Shown piece after piece: positions 8,972 to 20,055 of a stretch of DNA of 64,000 nt. Numbering within the stretch: position 1 is the stretch's first letter; each line of letters begins with the position of its first letter. The stretch covers positions 227,685,275 to 227,749,274 of the forward strand of contig NC_133649.1 in the NCBI RefSeq assembly GCF_009905375.1, read 5' to 3'. The stretch comes from Apium graveolens (Eukaryota > Streptophyta > Magnoliopsida > Apiales > Apiaceae). Below the pieces are notes generated by a model that had not been told where the DNA came from, searched no databases, and was given only the letters and a program-made list of their open reading frames with translations. The translations under genes and the position numbers were made by a program.

Positions 8972-9910
8972 TTGAATTTACCAAATTTGAAATTACAAAT
9001 GCAGATAAACAGATGCTTGCACTTACTGAGATCAACAATTATTGAAGCAACATGGCAAGAATATTACAAATTACCCGGGCTTCCTATTGTGGATCCTACC
9101 AAAATGCATGTATATGCAAATCATCTATTATTAGAGGAAATGATGCATGATTGTAATAGTTTGAAGTTAGAAGCAAGCCAACACATTGGATGTCTTAATC
9201 ATATGCAGGGAGTTATATTTGAAAAGGTTGTGCAGGATGTTGCATCCAATAACAGTAGGTTATATTTTGTGTATGGACATAGTGGGACGGGACATACCTA
9301 TTTATGGTCAACCATTATATCAAAATTGAGAAGCGGGGGCAAAATTGTATTACCTGTGGCATCTCCGGGTTTAACTTCCTTTCTGGTAGAAGGCGGGAGG
9401 ACAACACATTCTCGCTTTATAATTTCAATTGATATTGATGAATTTAGTTGTTGTATTATCAAGAAAAATACACATTTGGATGAGTTAATTTGTAAAACTA
9501 ACCTTGTCATTTGGGACGAAGCACCCATGAACCATCGCTACGTGTTTGAGGCAGTGGATCGTACCTTTCATGATATTCTCTCCAAACACAACCCAAACGC
9601 TGCTTCATTACCATTTGGTGGTATAAAAATGCTTCTTGGTGGAGAATTTAGACCGACCCTCTCAGTGGTCCCGAAAATGGGTCGTGAGGCCACGGTTAAT
9701 GCAAGTTTAAGCAAGTCTCATCGATGGAAATATTTCACACTGTACCCATTACTAGAAAACATGAGGGTTGACAATGATGTTCCACCCATCACAGTGGCTG
9801 GCGTGAACATATCATTTCGAGATTGGGTGTTGAGTGTGGGTGATGGAATAGAGCAAGCTTCTAATTTAAGACATGATGGTGAAGACTCGGGGATACGCAT
9901 TCTCTAACAG
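8972..9910 (+). pseudogene. Helitron Pif1-like helicase core (motifs I-III)
   Basis: Seen in order: LNHMQGVIFEKVVQDV, the Walker A loop GHSGTGHT (about residue 102), the Walker B run LVIWDEAPM (about 178), GGEFRPTLSVVPK (usually GGDFRQ.LPVVP), and LLENMRV. The Walker A lysine is replaced by histidine and the Q of FRQ by proline, so ATPase activity is very unlikely. The track-like start is a TTG and has no meaning; the frame simply continues from the upstream fragment. A stop (9905-9907) lies just before a possible splice donor. Confidence 0.85.
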
Positions 9911-10288
9911 GTTTGCCCCTGTCAAACTCCAACACTGTATATTTATCTCATCTTATGTTTTGCATAAGATTGAATCCCAGTGCAAGCTCAATATAAACAT
10001 ACCCAGATTCATCATGTAATAACTGCATTACCTGTTAAAATGAATATGCCAACCCCATGTTCTCAACAATTTTATTAAATATTGAAATTAATTTTCATGC
10101 AGTTTGTAGTTAGAAGGATATTATTTGGATCCTCCTTTATTAATTTCCCATATAAAGATACAACACAAATAACTTGCTAGAGAATTTTTTTCTCGTCAAT
10201 TCAATATATGTTTCTGTTTATTTGTCTCCCTCCAATTTCAGTGCACCCATTATAGAATAATAACATATTTTTCATATTCGAGCTACAG
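9911..10288 (+). other. Probable intron in Helitron helicase
   Basis: The segment separates helicase motif III from the following domain. It starts GTTTGC after AACAG and ends TTCGAGCTACAG before GTCACG, which reads into VTYDGDPVCAIVNEIYGD. It is AT-rich with no helicase homology, as expected for a plant GT-AG intron of about 378 bp. Confidence 0.5.
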
Positions 10289-11065
10289 GTCACGTATGAC
10301 GGTGACCCCGTGTGTGCAATAGTAAATGAAATCTATGGTGACTTAAATGTCAAACAAGGAGACATTACATACTTACGCAATAGAGCCATCTTAGCCCCGT
10401 TAAATGAAAATGTCTAGGTGCTTAATCAAGAGGTCTTGAAAAGATTGCCCGGGGATTCTAGGATCTACACAAGTTGTGATACCATCTGCAAAGGCTCCAC
10501 GATAAGTGATGCAGCAGAGGCTTTATATCCTGCAGAATACCTTAATTCTTTGAAATTCAGTGGTTTGCCAAATCATCAAATTGAGCTCAAAATTGGTGCA
10601 CCTATAATGCTCCTGCGGAATCTTAATCCGAAGAAGGGACTGTGTAATGGTACACGCCTAATTGTGACTCGATGTTACTCATTTGTGATTAAAGCTGTCA
10701 TCATAACAGGTAATAAATCTGGAAACATAACTTATATACCACGGATTACTATGACACCAGCTGATAAAACGTACCCATTTGTCTTAAAATGAAAACAGTT
10801 CCCTGTGGCCCTTTGATATGAGATGACAATCAATAAAAGCCAGGGACAAAAAATACAAAATGTCGGCTTATATTTTCCAAACTCAGTTTTTAGCCACGTC
10901 CATCTGTATGTAGGGATATCAAGAGTCACAACTCCATGTGGCTTGAAAATTGTTTGCGCCGACGAAGCCAAGACAATTAATGGATATACCAAAAATGTTG
11001 TCTACTGTAAAATTTTCAATGATATATCATCCCTTCAGCATGCTGATGCGTCCATGTTGCTTTGA
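10289..11065 (+). pseudogene. Helitron helicase C-terminal part (motifs IV-VI)
   Basis: The pieces include RNRAILAPLNENV, then after a TAG (10415-10417) LNQEVLKRLPGDSRIYTS, IGAPIMLLRNLNPKKGLCNG and TRLIVT. After a TGA at 10790-10792 and a shift follow TINKSQGQKIQNVGLYFP and SHVHLYVGISRVT, matching helicase motifs V/VI. At least two stops and one frame change break it. The end near 11065 (ASMLL) is close to the usual end of plant Helitron helicases. Confidence 0.85.
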
Positions 11066-13254
11066 TGATTTAATTATTTCATTTCAGGTTTGTGATTTTA
11101 GGTCTTTTAAATTCTAGGCTTCTTTTCTACTCACCTCTTTTTTTTTTGGTAATTATAATAAGATTCGGTTAATTATTGAAACTAAAAAAATTATTAATGT
11201 TAGAAACCTGTTGGTAAAGCTCCTGCATACTATGTTGCTATTAAATAAAGCTGCGTATTAACTTTAACAACTCCTGCTCATATCTTATTTGGTTGTGGTC
11301 TTATGACATCATTTACCGTTCACACAACATGTGAAAGTCCATTTCATTTAGCAGACTTAATATTCTTTGTGATAGAAAATGGCAGGCCCTGAAATTTAGA
11401 TTTTTCCTGACTGAAAACATTTTTAAAATCTTTCTATATATTCAAATTGTAGGCCGTTTTGTTCTTCTTTAAAAGTACTTCTGGACAATTGTTTCATCAG
11501 TTATGTCATGATTTAATCACATATCTCATATTTTCCGGTAGGTGAATTCTTTGTTCCTTAAAGCTGCACAGGGCAACGATGACTATGCAATGTTTTGAGA
11601 GCAAATCTGTTGCCACCGATCAGTAGCCGGACTGAGCTTTGAGCGACAATTCTCGTAAAAGACTGACAAGCTGACAACAGGTAGCTGATAGCTATTCAGA
11701 TGACAAACTTTGTTTAGATATAAGACAGATGTTATCGCTCCTCTGATAGCTTGCCCCAAACTGACACCCACCTTGGATCAAATGGAAAACAAGGACCTCA
11801 ATTATTATGGAAAAAAATTCAACGAGAAACTTGCCCTACTAATTACTCCAAGACAAGTATCAGCCACTGATCATGCACTCTATTTGTTCTTAGGCTGCCA
11901 AGAGCTATAACATAATACATGAAGAATAGGATTAGGATGAGTAGTGTCCCCAACGCAAAAAAGCTAACTTCAACTATATGAAAATCATTGGTTAATTCTA
12001 AATAAGAAACCGGAGAAATCAAGTAAGCATAGAGAATGACCTTTTTCTTGAGTTATTGTCCATACCTGAAACAATATTGCATCTCTTGTCTATTCCATTA
12101 TATCTCAAATACATAGCCCGCCTACCTTGTTCCTTGAGACACCATTCTATTTCAAGTAGCTTATCATAAATATTTTTGGGAATTTTCAGTTAAATCATGC
12201 TTTTATTTTTATTACTCGCAATAGCTGCATAGTATCCTAGCTGTAACACATATACAATACACATTTTAAGAAACTATAATTTCGTAACTTTTTAGTATTT
12301 TAATAATTAAATATGTTTATGTCTAAAAAAACATATTGAAATATATCTTTCATCAAATGGATATTTAAATAATTATACATTTAAAAATAGATCAATAACT
12401 TTTTCAAAATAATTAAAATCATTAAATATTAGATTTAAAAATAATAAGTTCATATTTTGGACAAAGTAAATAGGTTTGAAAAATATAATCAACAGTCAGA
12501 GAAAATATTACAAAAATTTATTTCAAAATTAATATTCCATTTTAATAAAGATAATATGGATAATATAGGTATAAGAAAAAAGGTGTAGATATATATAAAC
12601 CCTTAATATTAACCACAGAGTAATTATATTTATCTTATAGCTAATTTAATTTTAACTCGGTTAGGCTATTATTTTTTTGGCGCATAGTGTATATTATTTA
12701 ATTTTATAAGTATATTATTAAATCAGACATTGAATTATCATTAAAATTTGATTTTTGGTTTACCTTAAATCAAAATTTTATTTACTGCGTAGGTAATATC
12801 TGTTATTTTGTTTTTCAAAATTATAATTTTGTTTTGCCCTCGGTTAATAGTTTATATTATTCTCTTTTATACCGGGAAAATATAACTGTCAATGAATTAT
12901 CTTTCAATTTTTTTTATAAACTAATTCATTATTATAGTGTTTATTCACCCCGAATGAATAATTTATATTTTTTGGGTCTAAGACCATTATACAATTAATT
13001 TAATTAAATTTCTTAGTCCCTATAATAATACAGTTAAAGTATGATGAAAGTAGGAAAATATCCACAAAATTTTCAATATTTCTTAACTTCACTTAGAACT
13101 TCAATTTAAAAACAAATTAAAACAGCAGTTACCATTTGTCAAAAAAACAACAGTTACTAAAAACCTATCTCATTCCAAAAGGTGCTAAGCTTAATTACTT
13201 CAACCTTCTAAACACTTTCAAATTACAATAATAGCTCTTCATCACATACTAATC
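11066..13254. other. AT-rich spacer between helicase and RPA-like remnants
   Basis: No domain, RNA gene or LTR is recognised. A 66-codon frame at 11710-11910 and shorter ones show no family resemblance. The stretch 12180-13200 is very AT-rich. It may be Helitron intergenic DNA or captured sequence. Confidence 0.4.
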
Positions 13255-13465
13255 ATGGATCTTAAACAACCGGGACATCGGCCTCGAGGGACCCCAAAGT
13301 TTTCCCAACTCCATCCACGCATAAATGAAACAACGATCGTGGTGCGTGTTACACGAGCTTGGAAAAGTGTGTCAAGCTATGACTCCACTTAAATGATAGC
13401 TAATTTCATCCTACTGGATGAAGAAGTAACACTTATATATATGCACAAGGCTTATATCCTCAATC
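13255..13465 (+). pseudogene. RPA1-like N-terminal OB-fold (DUF223-type) remnant
   Basis: From an ATG at 13255 a 45-codon frame includes INETTIVVRVTRAWKS, which resembles the start of the first OB fold in plant RPA 70-kDa-like proteins (W-x-I-[KR]-V-R-V-x-R-x-W). The next strand appears in another frame from 13399 as ANFILLDEEVTLIYMHKAYI (usual form: M-I-L-x-D-E-x-G-x-x-I-H-A). The order and spacing fit one broken exon. RPA-like proteins bind single-stranded DNA and accompany helicases in plant Helitrons. Confidence 0.6.
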
Positions 13466-14634
13466 TAAACTAAATTGTAACTTAACAGCATTTGCGCTTT
13501 CGTTAGTCTGTAAACAGGATAACCAAGTCCACGCACTTGCAATAAAAAAAGACATAGATTATATCTGGAATAAGTTATATGAAGATCTGATATATTATAT
13601 TACAGACTTCAGATACATTATTTCACCCATAAAATGGAAACCAGTGCAATCAAACAGACTTGTGATCCTCTCTCGTCAAACAAGAATTGACGACTGCTGC
13701 AAAGCGATCAACATCTCAAGACTAAAGTTCGAGCTACAAATGTTGTCAACGCTCGAGGCGCAACGAAAAAACATGGATACTTTAATTGGTAAAACCTAAA
13801 CCTTCACAATTCCTATTTTTCCACAAGCCTTGCTACATGATTCTGAAAAACCCGTTCACACCACAGATATTTTTACATAAAATATATATAGTACAAACTT
13901 TATAAAAATTTCTGATTTCTGAGGAATCCCTCAACTGATGTGTGTGGGGTGCTATTAAAGGTTGTAGATATGCCACATACTGACAATAATATTGATAAAC
14001 TATAACTCCAAATAATGGATAACAGGTACATTTAACTACTTATTCTTGCCAATAATTATAAAGAACTCAAAACACCTTGGCATTGACAAAAGAAAATTTA
14101 CCAATTACATATGTTTGAAATATTCTCCTCTTATATGTTCTTTTCAGCTGTGTATGTGTTTCAGTAATTTTATGGGGCCGTCAAGCAACAACTTTTGGGA
14201 TAAACTTTAATCTCCATATAATAATAAATACTGCCCTCATATTGCCAGGGTTGCGCATAAAAAATTAAATGGTTAGCTTTATAACCAATTTAACAATTCT
14301 ATAAACTATTTCTAATCTTGGTTGCTGCCAATTGTGTATGTCAAGTCTACTTATCTTCAACAACAGCAACGTAGATACATTACAACCCCATTTAAAGGCC
14401 TATTCGTAATCTATATGGAGTGGTGGAAGCTACTTATTGCAACGTTATATGTCGAAAGCCTAGCCCACCTACCCATGGCTGTATAAATAACCAAGCTCGA
14501 GCCATTCATCAACCGACAATATATAAACTCTCTAAATCCCAGAATAGAATTCAACAAAAGGTACTTAAACTCTCTATTTATATCCACTATTATCCATAGG
14601 TAGTATTGAAAAAAATTATATCAGAAGCTCACAC
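13466..14634. other. Spacer within RPA-like remnant
   Basis: Probable introns or decayed sequence between the first OB fold and the C-terminal zinc segment. I see no recognisable exon, RNA gene or repeat. Confidence 0.35.
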
Positions 14635-14880
14635 ATGTTTATACAATCATGTCCTGCCTACAAGTTAATGTTAAACCACGCAACTATCCTAGATCTGCTT
14701 CTAGCAACAAATTGGTCATCAGATTCATGCATATGTTGCTCACAAAATGTTATCCTGCACAAAGATATTTACTACTGCGAGAGATGCATTAAACAATATA
14801 ACCCTTACATATATAGGTATATTCAGGCTCGCATTAAAACATGTTGGAAACGTGATAAGCTTTACACACAAAATATATAA
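14635..14880 (+). pseudogene. RPA1-like C-terminal zinc-ribbon remnant
   Basis: The 81-codon frame contains CICCSQNVILHKDIYYCERC, a C-x2-C-x12-C-x2-C zinc ribbon, then YNPYIYRYIQARI. Plant RPA1 C-terminal domains have this form (S-C-x-x-C-x-K-x-V ... Y-Y-C-x-K-C ... R-Y). The last dozen codons (14842 on) belong to an inserted copia LTR, so the natural C-terminus is lost. Together with 13255-13465 it supports one RPA-like gene after the helicase. Confidence 0.6.
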
Positions 14881-15553
14881 ATTATACACTAAAGATTTAA
14901 TAAAATAAATACTCAAACTTTTATTACTTATTTCACTCGATATATAAAGCTACAGCTTCTTTATAATACAAATGCAGGCTACGGCCTTTTTTGTTTCACT
15001 CACAATACAGAGCTTGAGCTATTTGTTTCTTCCACTTTTAATAAATCAATTACATTACAAACACAGGAGCCTATTAGACATATTGAACTATTTATAGGTT
15101 ACATATTAGACATATTGAGCTCATGGATTACATCACTGTATTAACTTCATTATTTTCTTGCCAGCTTTATATACGTAGACTTTAAAGGATAGCCTACCAT
15201 GATTCCTGGGTGTATAAAAGATAATCCAGCTTCATATTTGAATTTTGTAAATTGTGTAGATGGCTCTTGCAGTAATTCTTCCATTCATATGACAGCCTAC
15301 CTTATTTCTAGGAAAAACTTGTGTAGCTGCACTTTGGTTTTCTTTGGCCTACCTTATATTTAGGAGTTCTCTCTGGCTATTTATTTCTTTCATATTTGCC
15401 AGCCACCTTTTCTCCTGGAACATACATGACCAACTCCTTAAGCTATATATTTCAAACCTTATCTCCAAGCTGTAATTTTTTTTTTATTCTTTTACACACA
15501 TATAGATATAACATATTCGAACTCATTAGTAAATGAGAGTTTGATTTCTAACA
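14842..15553 (-). repeat. 3' LTR of a degraded copia element
   Basis: On the minus strand it starts TGTTAGAAATCAAACTC (15553), right after a purine tract (GAGTTTGAGGGGGAG), and ends CACGTTTCCAACA at 14842. TG...CA ends and the adjacent copia RNase H tail support the call. Left flank AAACA (14837-14841) would be one target-duplication copy; the partner is lost. Confidence 0.65.
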
Positions 15554-15904
15554 CTCCCCCTCAAACTCAAATTTACATTCCAAGCTTCTTTTTCATTTTC
15601 TGGAACACATCCGGCTTCAACAGCTTCGTAAAAATATCCGCTAAATTTTCTTCGGTTCTGCAGTGTGCTAGTTCCACAATTTTCTCGTTCACCTGTTCTC
15701 GAATAAAATGATATTTTATATTGATGTGCTTACTCCGACTGTGCGATACTGGATTTTTCGCGAGAGAAATAGAGGATTTATTATCCACATAAATTTTAAC
15801 CGGACCTTCCTCTACAAGATTTAACTCGCCCAATATGTAGCCTAGCCACATAGTCTGACATGCACACGATACTGCTGCGATGTATTCTGCTTCACATGTT
15901 GATA
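15554..15904 (-). pseudogene. Copia RNase H C-terminal fragment
   Basis: The minus-strand frame reads [52 protein letters not shown] and ENLADIFTKLLKPDVF, the end of a copia RNase H with its usual landmarks. It differs from elements 1, 2 and 5, so it is a fourth copia family. Upstream coding sequence is cut off at 15904 by a different LTR. Only about 115 codons remain. Confidence 0.88.
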
Positions 15905-15906
15905 GT

Positions 15907-16460
15907 TGTAATATCCGGGATATATCGTGTAATTATCTTTGCTAATAAATAATTATTATATGTGTTCAGTATCCATTTTGTGAATTATTTGTTAAGTGTT
16001 AAATGTGTTTGGATGTTTAAATATATTATTAATTGAGTATTTTAATTTTTATATCCAAAATAAAATATAGATAATTGTCATATCTTCCTAATTATTTTTA
16101 TGTTGATTTATGGATTTTTAAGGATCATATGAAATTTATAAAATCTTTTTCCGGGTATTTAAAATCTATTTTATAAAAACGGGAACCAACCGACGTCATC
16201 CGTTATTACGTTTTTGGAACCCGAAACTCTTCCGAGAACTCCTTCCTAACCCAATTGTAATATTCCGAGCATATTCCATGTTTCGACTTTTTCAATCTGG
16301 CGTACGGTTTGTCCTGTGCGGGTCCCGGCGCAATATTTTCGATACAATATTCGTTTTGGTAAAACAATAAAACTCGTATTTTCGATAAACGGAAGCTTTT
16401 TATTAAACTATCCCAATTATCACCTCGTAGTACGTGTAACCAGGCGCTGAGACCAAGACC
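15907..16460 (+). mobile_element. 5' portion of a gypsy-type LTR, truncated by element 6
   Basis: It begins TGTAATATCCGGGATATATC at the break in the copia fragment and ends at the TGTTAGG start of the next LTR. The TGTAA start and CCGG-rich middle are typical of Ty3/gypsy LTRs, but no internal domain is attached. Its other end is not in the window or lies in the gap. Confidence 0.45.
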
Positions 16461-17266
16461 TGTTAGGAATGTATGTGCATTAGTTTGATGATATGTTTAA
16501 CAAAATACTTAAGTAGAAATTTAGTGTCTGTAGCCTCAACGGATAAGACCACTTTGGCTATCCGTTGATGGTGTAGCTTTACTTAGAAATAAGTCTAGTG
16601 TTGTAGCATATTTCAGTCTCTGTATTTAAAATGTAATTCTTGGAAGTTGAGAGAAACTATGAGTCATGTTGACTACTAGATGATATGCAGATAGGAAGGC
16701 CAATTGTAAATACTTCATGCCTTGTAATTTTGTATAAGTGAAGTGGTATCAACGGATGACTTAAAGACCTTCAACGGATGAGAAGCTAAGCTTCAACGGA
16801 TGTCTCTAAAGCTTCAACGGATAAAGTCATCAACGGATAACATCCTTCAACGGATGAGTGCATCAACGGATGAAAGCTTCAACGGATAACATCCTTCAAC
16901 GGATGAGTGCATCAACGGATGAAAGCTTCAACGGATGTTCTGATGATTAGCCGTTGATAAGGGGTAGTTGTACCTACAAACAGAGGCACATGGGTTGATA
17001 GAGACAACTGAGATGTGGTAGCCGAATTTCAGGAACAACAGAAAAAGCAGCCGTTCTTCTCTAGTACAAAGATGCAATAGTCAACAAAGTACTGGAGTGA
17101 ACAGGAAAAGAAGCAAGTGAAGATCTTATTTTATTACTGTATTTTATATTGTTCTTCACTTGTACACTTGGTAATATATAAACCAAGTAGAAGCTAGTAA
17201 TTAGATGAGAGATTTTCCAGAGCTGTTTAGAAAAATATGAGAGGAAAATCATCTAGTTGTACTAGG
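16461..17266 (+). repeat. 5' LTR of element 6 (same family as element 1), cut by gap
   Basis: It starts TGTTAGGAATGTATG and follows the element 1 LTR in order: a motif pair (16536/16560), a motif array (16749-16936), and the TATATAAACC box (17175-17182). It runs into the N gap about 240 bp short of the expected end. No internal region of this element is visible. Confidence 0.88.
16536..16936. repeat. LTR motif array, element 6 (11 direct copies)
   Basis: TCAACGGAT starts at 16749, 16771, 16793, 16814, 16830, 16847, 16863, 16879, 16896, 16912 and 16928, with a facing pair at 16536/16560. A 49-bp block (16841-16889) is repeated at 16890-16938, explaining most of the increase over the seven copies in element 1. 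Confidence 0.92.
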
Positions 17267-17366
17267 NNNNNNNNNNNNNNNNNNNNNNNNNNNNNNNNNN
17301 NNNNNNNNNNNNNNNNNNNNNNNNNNNNNNNNNNNNNNNNNNNNNNNNNNNNNNNNNNNNNNNNNN
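17267..17366. other. Assembly gap (100 N)
   Basis: Exactly 100 unknown bases, a conventional length for a gap of unknown size. Left of it is the element 6 LTR; right of it is Gag of a different element. Physical continuity across it is not shown. Confidence 0.98.
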
Positions 17367-17692
17367 ACAAGTGCACTTGCAGAAAAAGAATACAAAAGAG
17401 TAAATAATTGCAAGTCAGCACAAGAGATGTGGAACAATTTAGTGGTAACCTATGAAAGAACCACTGATATAAAAGATTCTCGGAAGGAAACATTGATCCA
17501 AGATTATGAGAACTTTAAACTCCAAGAAGGAGAAAATATCATCGACATGGAAACAAGATTTACTCGTATAATCGATGAATTATCTCAACTTGGAAAGAAT
17601 TATAATCAAAATGAAAAGAATAGAAGAGTGCTTAAATCTCTACCTTCAAGTTGGAAAGTCAAAGTTACTACTATAAAAGGATGCACAATCTA
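17367..17692 (+). pseudogene. gag: Element 5 Gag N-terminal part (UBN2-like)
   Basis: The frame is open from the gap: ALAEKEYKRVNNCKSAQEMW, then VVTYERTTDIKDSRKE, IQDYENFKLQEGENIIDMET, and KNRRVLKSLPSSWKVKVTTI. This is the copia Gag (UBN2) pattern ending in the SLP-x-x-W motif. A frameshift near 17685 sends it to a stop at 17692; the continuation is in the frame starting about 17686 (LNEYKIDNLFGNLRVYE). The start is missing in the gap. Confidence 0.85.
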
Positions 17693-18370
17693 AATGAGTA
17701 TAAGATTGATAACCTCTTCGGAAATCTTCGTGTTTACGAAGAAGATAATATTCCGGAAAAGGTTGCTCTAAAAGTAGAGGACAAAAAGAAAAATATGGCA
17801 CTAAAGGCCATATTAATAGATGAAGATGAAAACGACGAGGAGTTAAATGAGGAACTTCAAAATCTCAATGAGAGTGAAATTGCTCTTCTCACGAGACAAC
17901 TCCGTCGTGTGCTTCAAAGCAAAGCTCAAAGATACGGAAAGGGCTTCCTAAAATCAAATAATTAACAAAGAATTTTTAACTCTAACGAAAGGCCTAATTA
18001 CCCTCAAAATTATTCCTCCAACAATAAGAATAATTTTCCGTCAACGAGCTACAACAAAGGCAAAGGCAATCAAAATATGAATACCTATAGTAATGCCAAT
18101 GTCTCTACTACTCATCCCGTTTACATTCCTCCAAAACCAAAAGATGCATCTCCGGAGGAAACACAAGATGTGTGTTTTGAGTGTAAACAGCCTGGTCACT
18201 ATAAAAGAAAATGTCCTAAACTCTCAAAGGGACGAAGTCTCATGGCTGAAAATGGTTGGGATTTGAGTGAAGATGAAGAAGCTCCGGAAGCTAGTGAAGA
18301 AGTGGTGAATCTATGCTTGATGGCTCTTGGAGAAGAAACTACATCTAGGGAAGTCTCATTCAACAAATGA
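17693..18370 (+). pseudogene. gag: Element 5 Gag middle part with first zinc knuckle
   Basis: Gag continues in one frame through LNEYKIDNLFGNLRVYE, an acidic stretch, and LTRQLRRVLQSKAQRYGKGF, then a TAA at 17963-17965, and on in the same frame to the CCHC knuckle CFECKQPGHYKRKC (about 18175-18216). The knuckle binds RNA in copia particles. The reading shifts again after 18360. One in-frame stop and at least two shifts make the gene non-functional. Confidence 0.82.
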
Positions 18371-19032
18371 AGAGGTAACATCTAATTACGTCTCAATTAA
18401 GTCATTATTAGATGAATCTAATTTATCACTTATGGACATGAATAAGCATGATTTAATTGGACTTGTGGTAGATTATAAAAGTAAATACAAAGATGTTGAT
18501 CAAAGGCTTCACTTAGTATGGTCCGAGAAAATGAAAATAGAAGAAATACATTATACTCAAAATAAAGAGTATACTCGGATGATGGACTCAAGAATCCCAG
18601 ATGAAAAAGAGATTACATCTCTAAAAGATCAAAACCATCTCATCAAGGTTGAAGTAAATAAACTTCAAGAAATATAATCAACCTTGAAACAGAGAATATA
18701 TCATTAATCCTTAAGGAAGAAGAGATGGTACGTGAAAAGGTTCAATTGAATGAAATATATGAACTTCACGTTGATCTATTGAACCTAAAGATTCAAATGG
18801 AATCAAGTGTTCAAAATAAAGAAACATCTTCTAAAGACAATCTTGATAAAGAAAATGAGCTAATAAGATCAACGAGCTTACAATTGAAGCTCAAAAGTTG
18901 AAAGAAGAAAATTACAAGCTCATAGCTTAAGTTAAGGATCAAGAAATAATCCTTAACAACAATATCGATGCCTTACAAAAAGATAATGAAAGTTTTGAAA
19001 ATGCTCTTCAAAGATTTACAAAAGGCAATAAG
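18371..19032 (+). pseudogene. gag: Element 5 Gag coiled-coil region
   Basis: Fragments read NYVSIKSLLDESNLSLMDMN, LIGLVVDYKSKYKDVDQRL, then after a stop at 18675 LETENISLILKEEEMVREKV and LHVDLLNLKIQMESSVQNKE. The Leu/Lys/Glu heptads are characteristic of the long coiled coil in Sirevirus-like Gag. Several shifts and stops interrupt it (for example near 18895 and 18930). Confidence 0.7.
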
Positions 19033-19647
19033 ATGTTGGATCAAATGGTGCATACAAAAACCTCATACAATCATGAAGGTTTAGGATATAATAAGAATTC
19101 TCCTCCTAAAAATAATATTCGGAGATTTGTATCACCAACTAAGACTTCACCCGAATCACCATCGTATAAATGTTCCTATTGTAACAAGATTGGACACACT
19201 GTTCAATATTGTAAATTCAAGAATGGTGAAATTAAGGGGAAACGTGTATGGATTCTCAAGGAATCATACAAGAAAGATGAAAAGCGTGTGCCTTACAAAA
19301 ATATGGAATATAAAGATCAAAGGCAACAAAGGTCTCATCAACCTAATACGTTTCCAAGAAGAAGCAACCAACATCATGTCAACCATAATGATTATGAACT
19401 TAAAAGACAACAATTTCTTAGATATGCATATCATCATGATAATAACATATATAATGCTTATCATGCTCAATCTAAATTCTATGGTACATCTAGAAATTAC
19501 CCAACTAGGAATTATGTACTTAGAAAGGTTCATGTTCCTAAGGAAGATAATAACATGCCTAGCTATGCTTATCAACATACAAATGCTTTTTATAATGTAC
19601 TAACCCCAGGACCCTCAAGACAAAGGGGTACCTATAAATTTAATTAA
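19033..19647 (+). pseudogene. gag: Element 5 Gag C-terminal part with second zinc knuckle
   Basis: A 204-codon frame contains CSYCNKIGHTVQYC (C-x2-C-x4-H-x4-C, about residues 48-61), followed by a basic, Asn/His/Tyr-rich tail. It stops at 19647 just before the protease segment, which opens in another frame. Two knuckles, one in the middle and one near the end, are shared with element 1's Gag. Confidence 0.8.
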
Positions 19648-19659
19648 CTTGTTTTATAG

Positions 19660-20055
19660 GTTTGTCTTGCCGCAAAACAAGACTTATGGTACCTTGATAG
19701 TGGGTGTTCGAGACACATGACCGGCAACAAGTCACTCTTGAACAACATTAAAAAGGTTACTGCGGGGAGCATAACATTTGGAGATAATAGCAAAGGAAAC
19801 ATTGTCGGCATCAGGGATATCGGAAATGGAAAGGTTAGAATTTCTGACGTACAACTAGTCACCGGACTAAGGTACAATCTTCTCTCCATTAGTCAACTAT
19901 GCGACAATGAATACAAGGTAATCTTCTACACTACTCATTGTTCAATTTTAGATAAATCCGGAAAATTGGTTCTCACTTGCCCCAGAAATAAAAATGTTTA
20001 TATATGCGACATGAGCAAGCAAGTGAGCGTATGCCTAATCACTATAAATGATGAT
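19660..20055 (+). pseudogene. pol: Element 5 protease and start of pre-integrase, interrupted by element 2
   Basis: The frame reads [20 protein letters not shown] (DSG active site), then [35 protein letters not shown] and LVLTCPRNKNVYICDM, ending TINDD at 20055. There element 2 is inserted. The next codons, PWLWHRRLGH, are at 43804 onward in the same frame after removal of one ATGAT copy, so this is one gene split by 23.7 kb. Confidence 0.92.
20051..20055. repeat. Left target duplication ATGAT of element 2
   Basis: ATGAT at 20051-20055 abuts TGTTG, and an identical ATGAT at 43799-43803 follows the last LTR base (43798). Five base pairs is the usual copia duplication length. Confidence 0.92.

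Larger units (their letters stand above)
8552..14841 (+). mobile_element. Decayed Helitron: helicase plus RPA-like gene
   Basis: A Pif1-like Helitron helicase (8621-11065) is followed in the same orientation by pieces of a replication protein A-like gene (13255-14880). The pairing RepHel + RPA1-like is known from autonomous plant Helitrons. No Rep (HUH) nuclease domain is visible; it would lie left of 8552, where an LTR is inserted. I could not identify the CTRR 3' terminus with its hairpin, so the right boundary is only the start of the next LTR. Confidence 0.7.

Noticed and set aside
11710..11910. 66-codon ORF downstream of the Helitron helicase
   Set aside because: No motif or composition supports it; similar short frames occur by chance in this region.
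16749..16936. CRISPR-like array of short repeats with even spacing
   Set aside because: Repeats are just 9 bp, the spacers are themselves similar, there are no cas genes, and the array lies in a plant retrotransposon LTR.
17227..17493. ORFs running through the N gap on the minus strand
   Set aside because: They consist largely of unknown residues and are artefacts of the gap.
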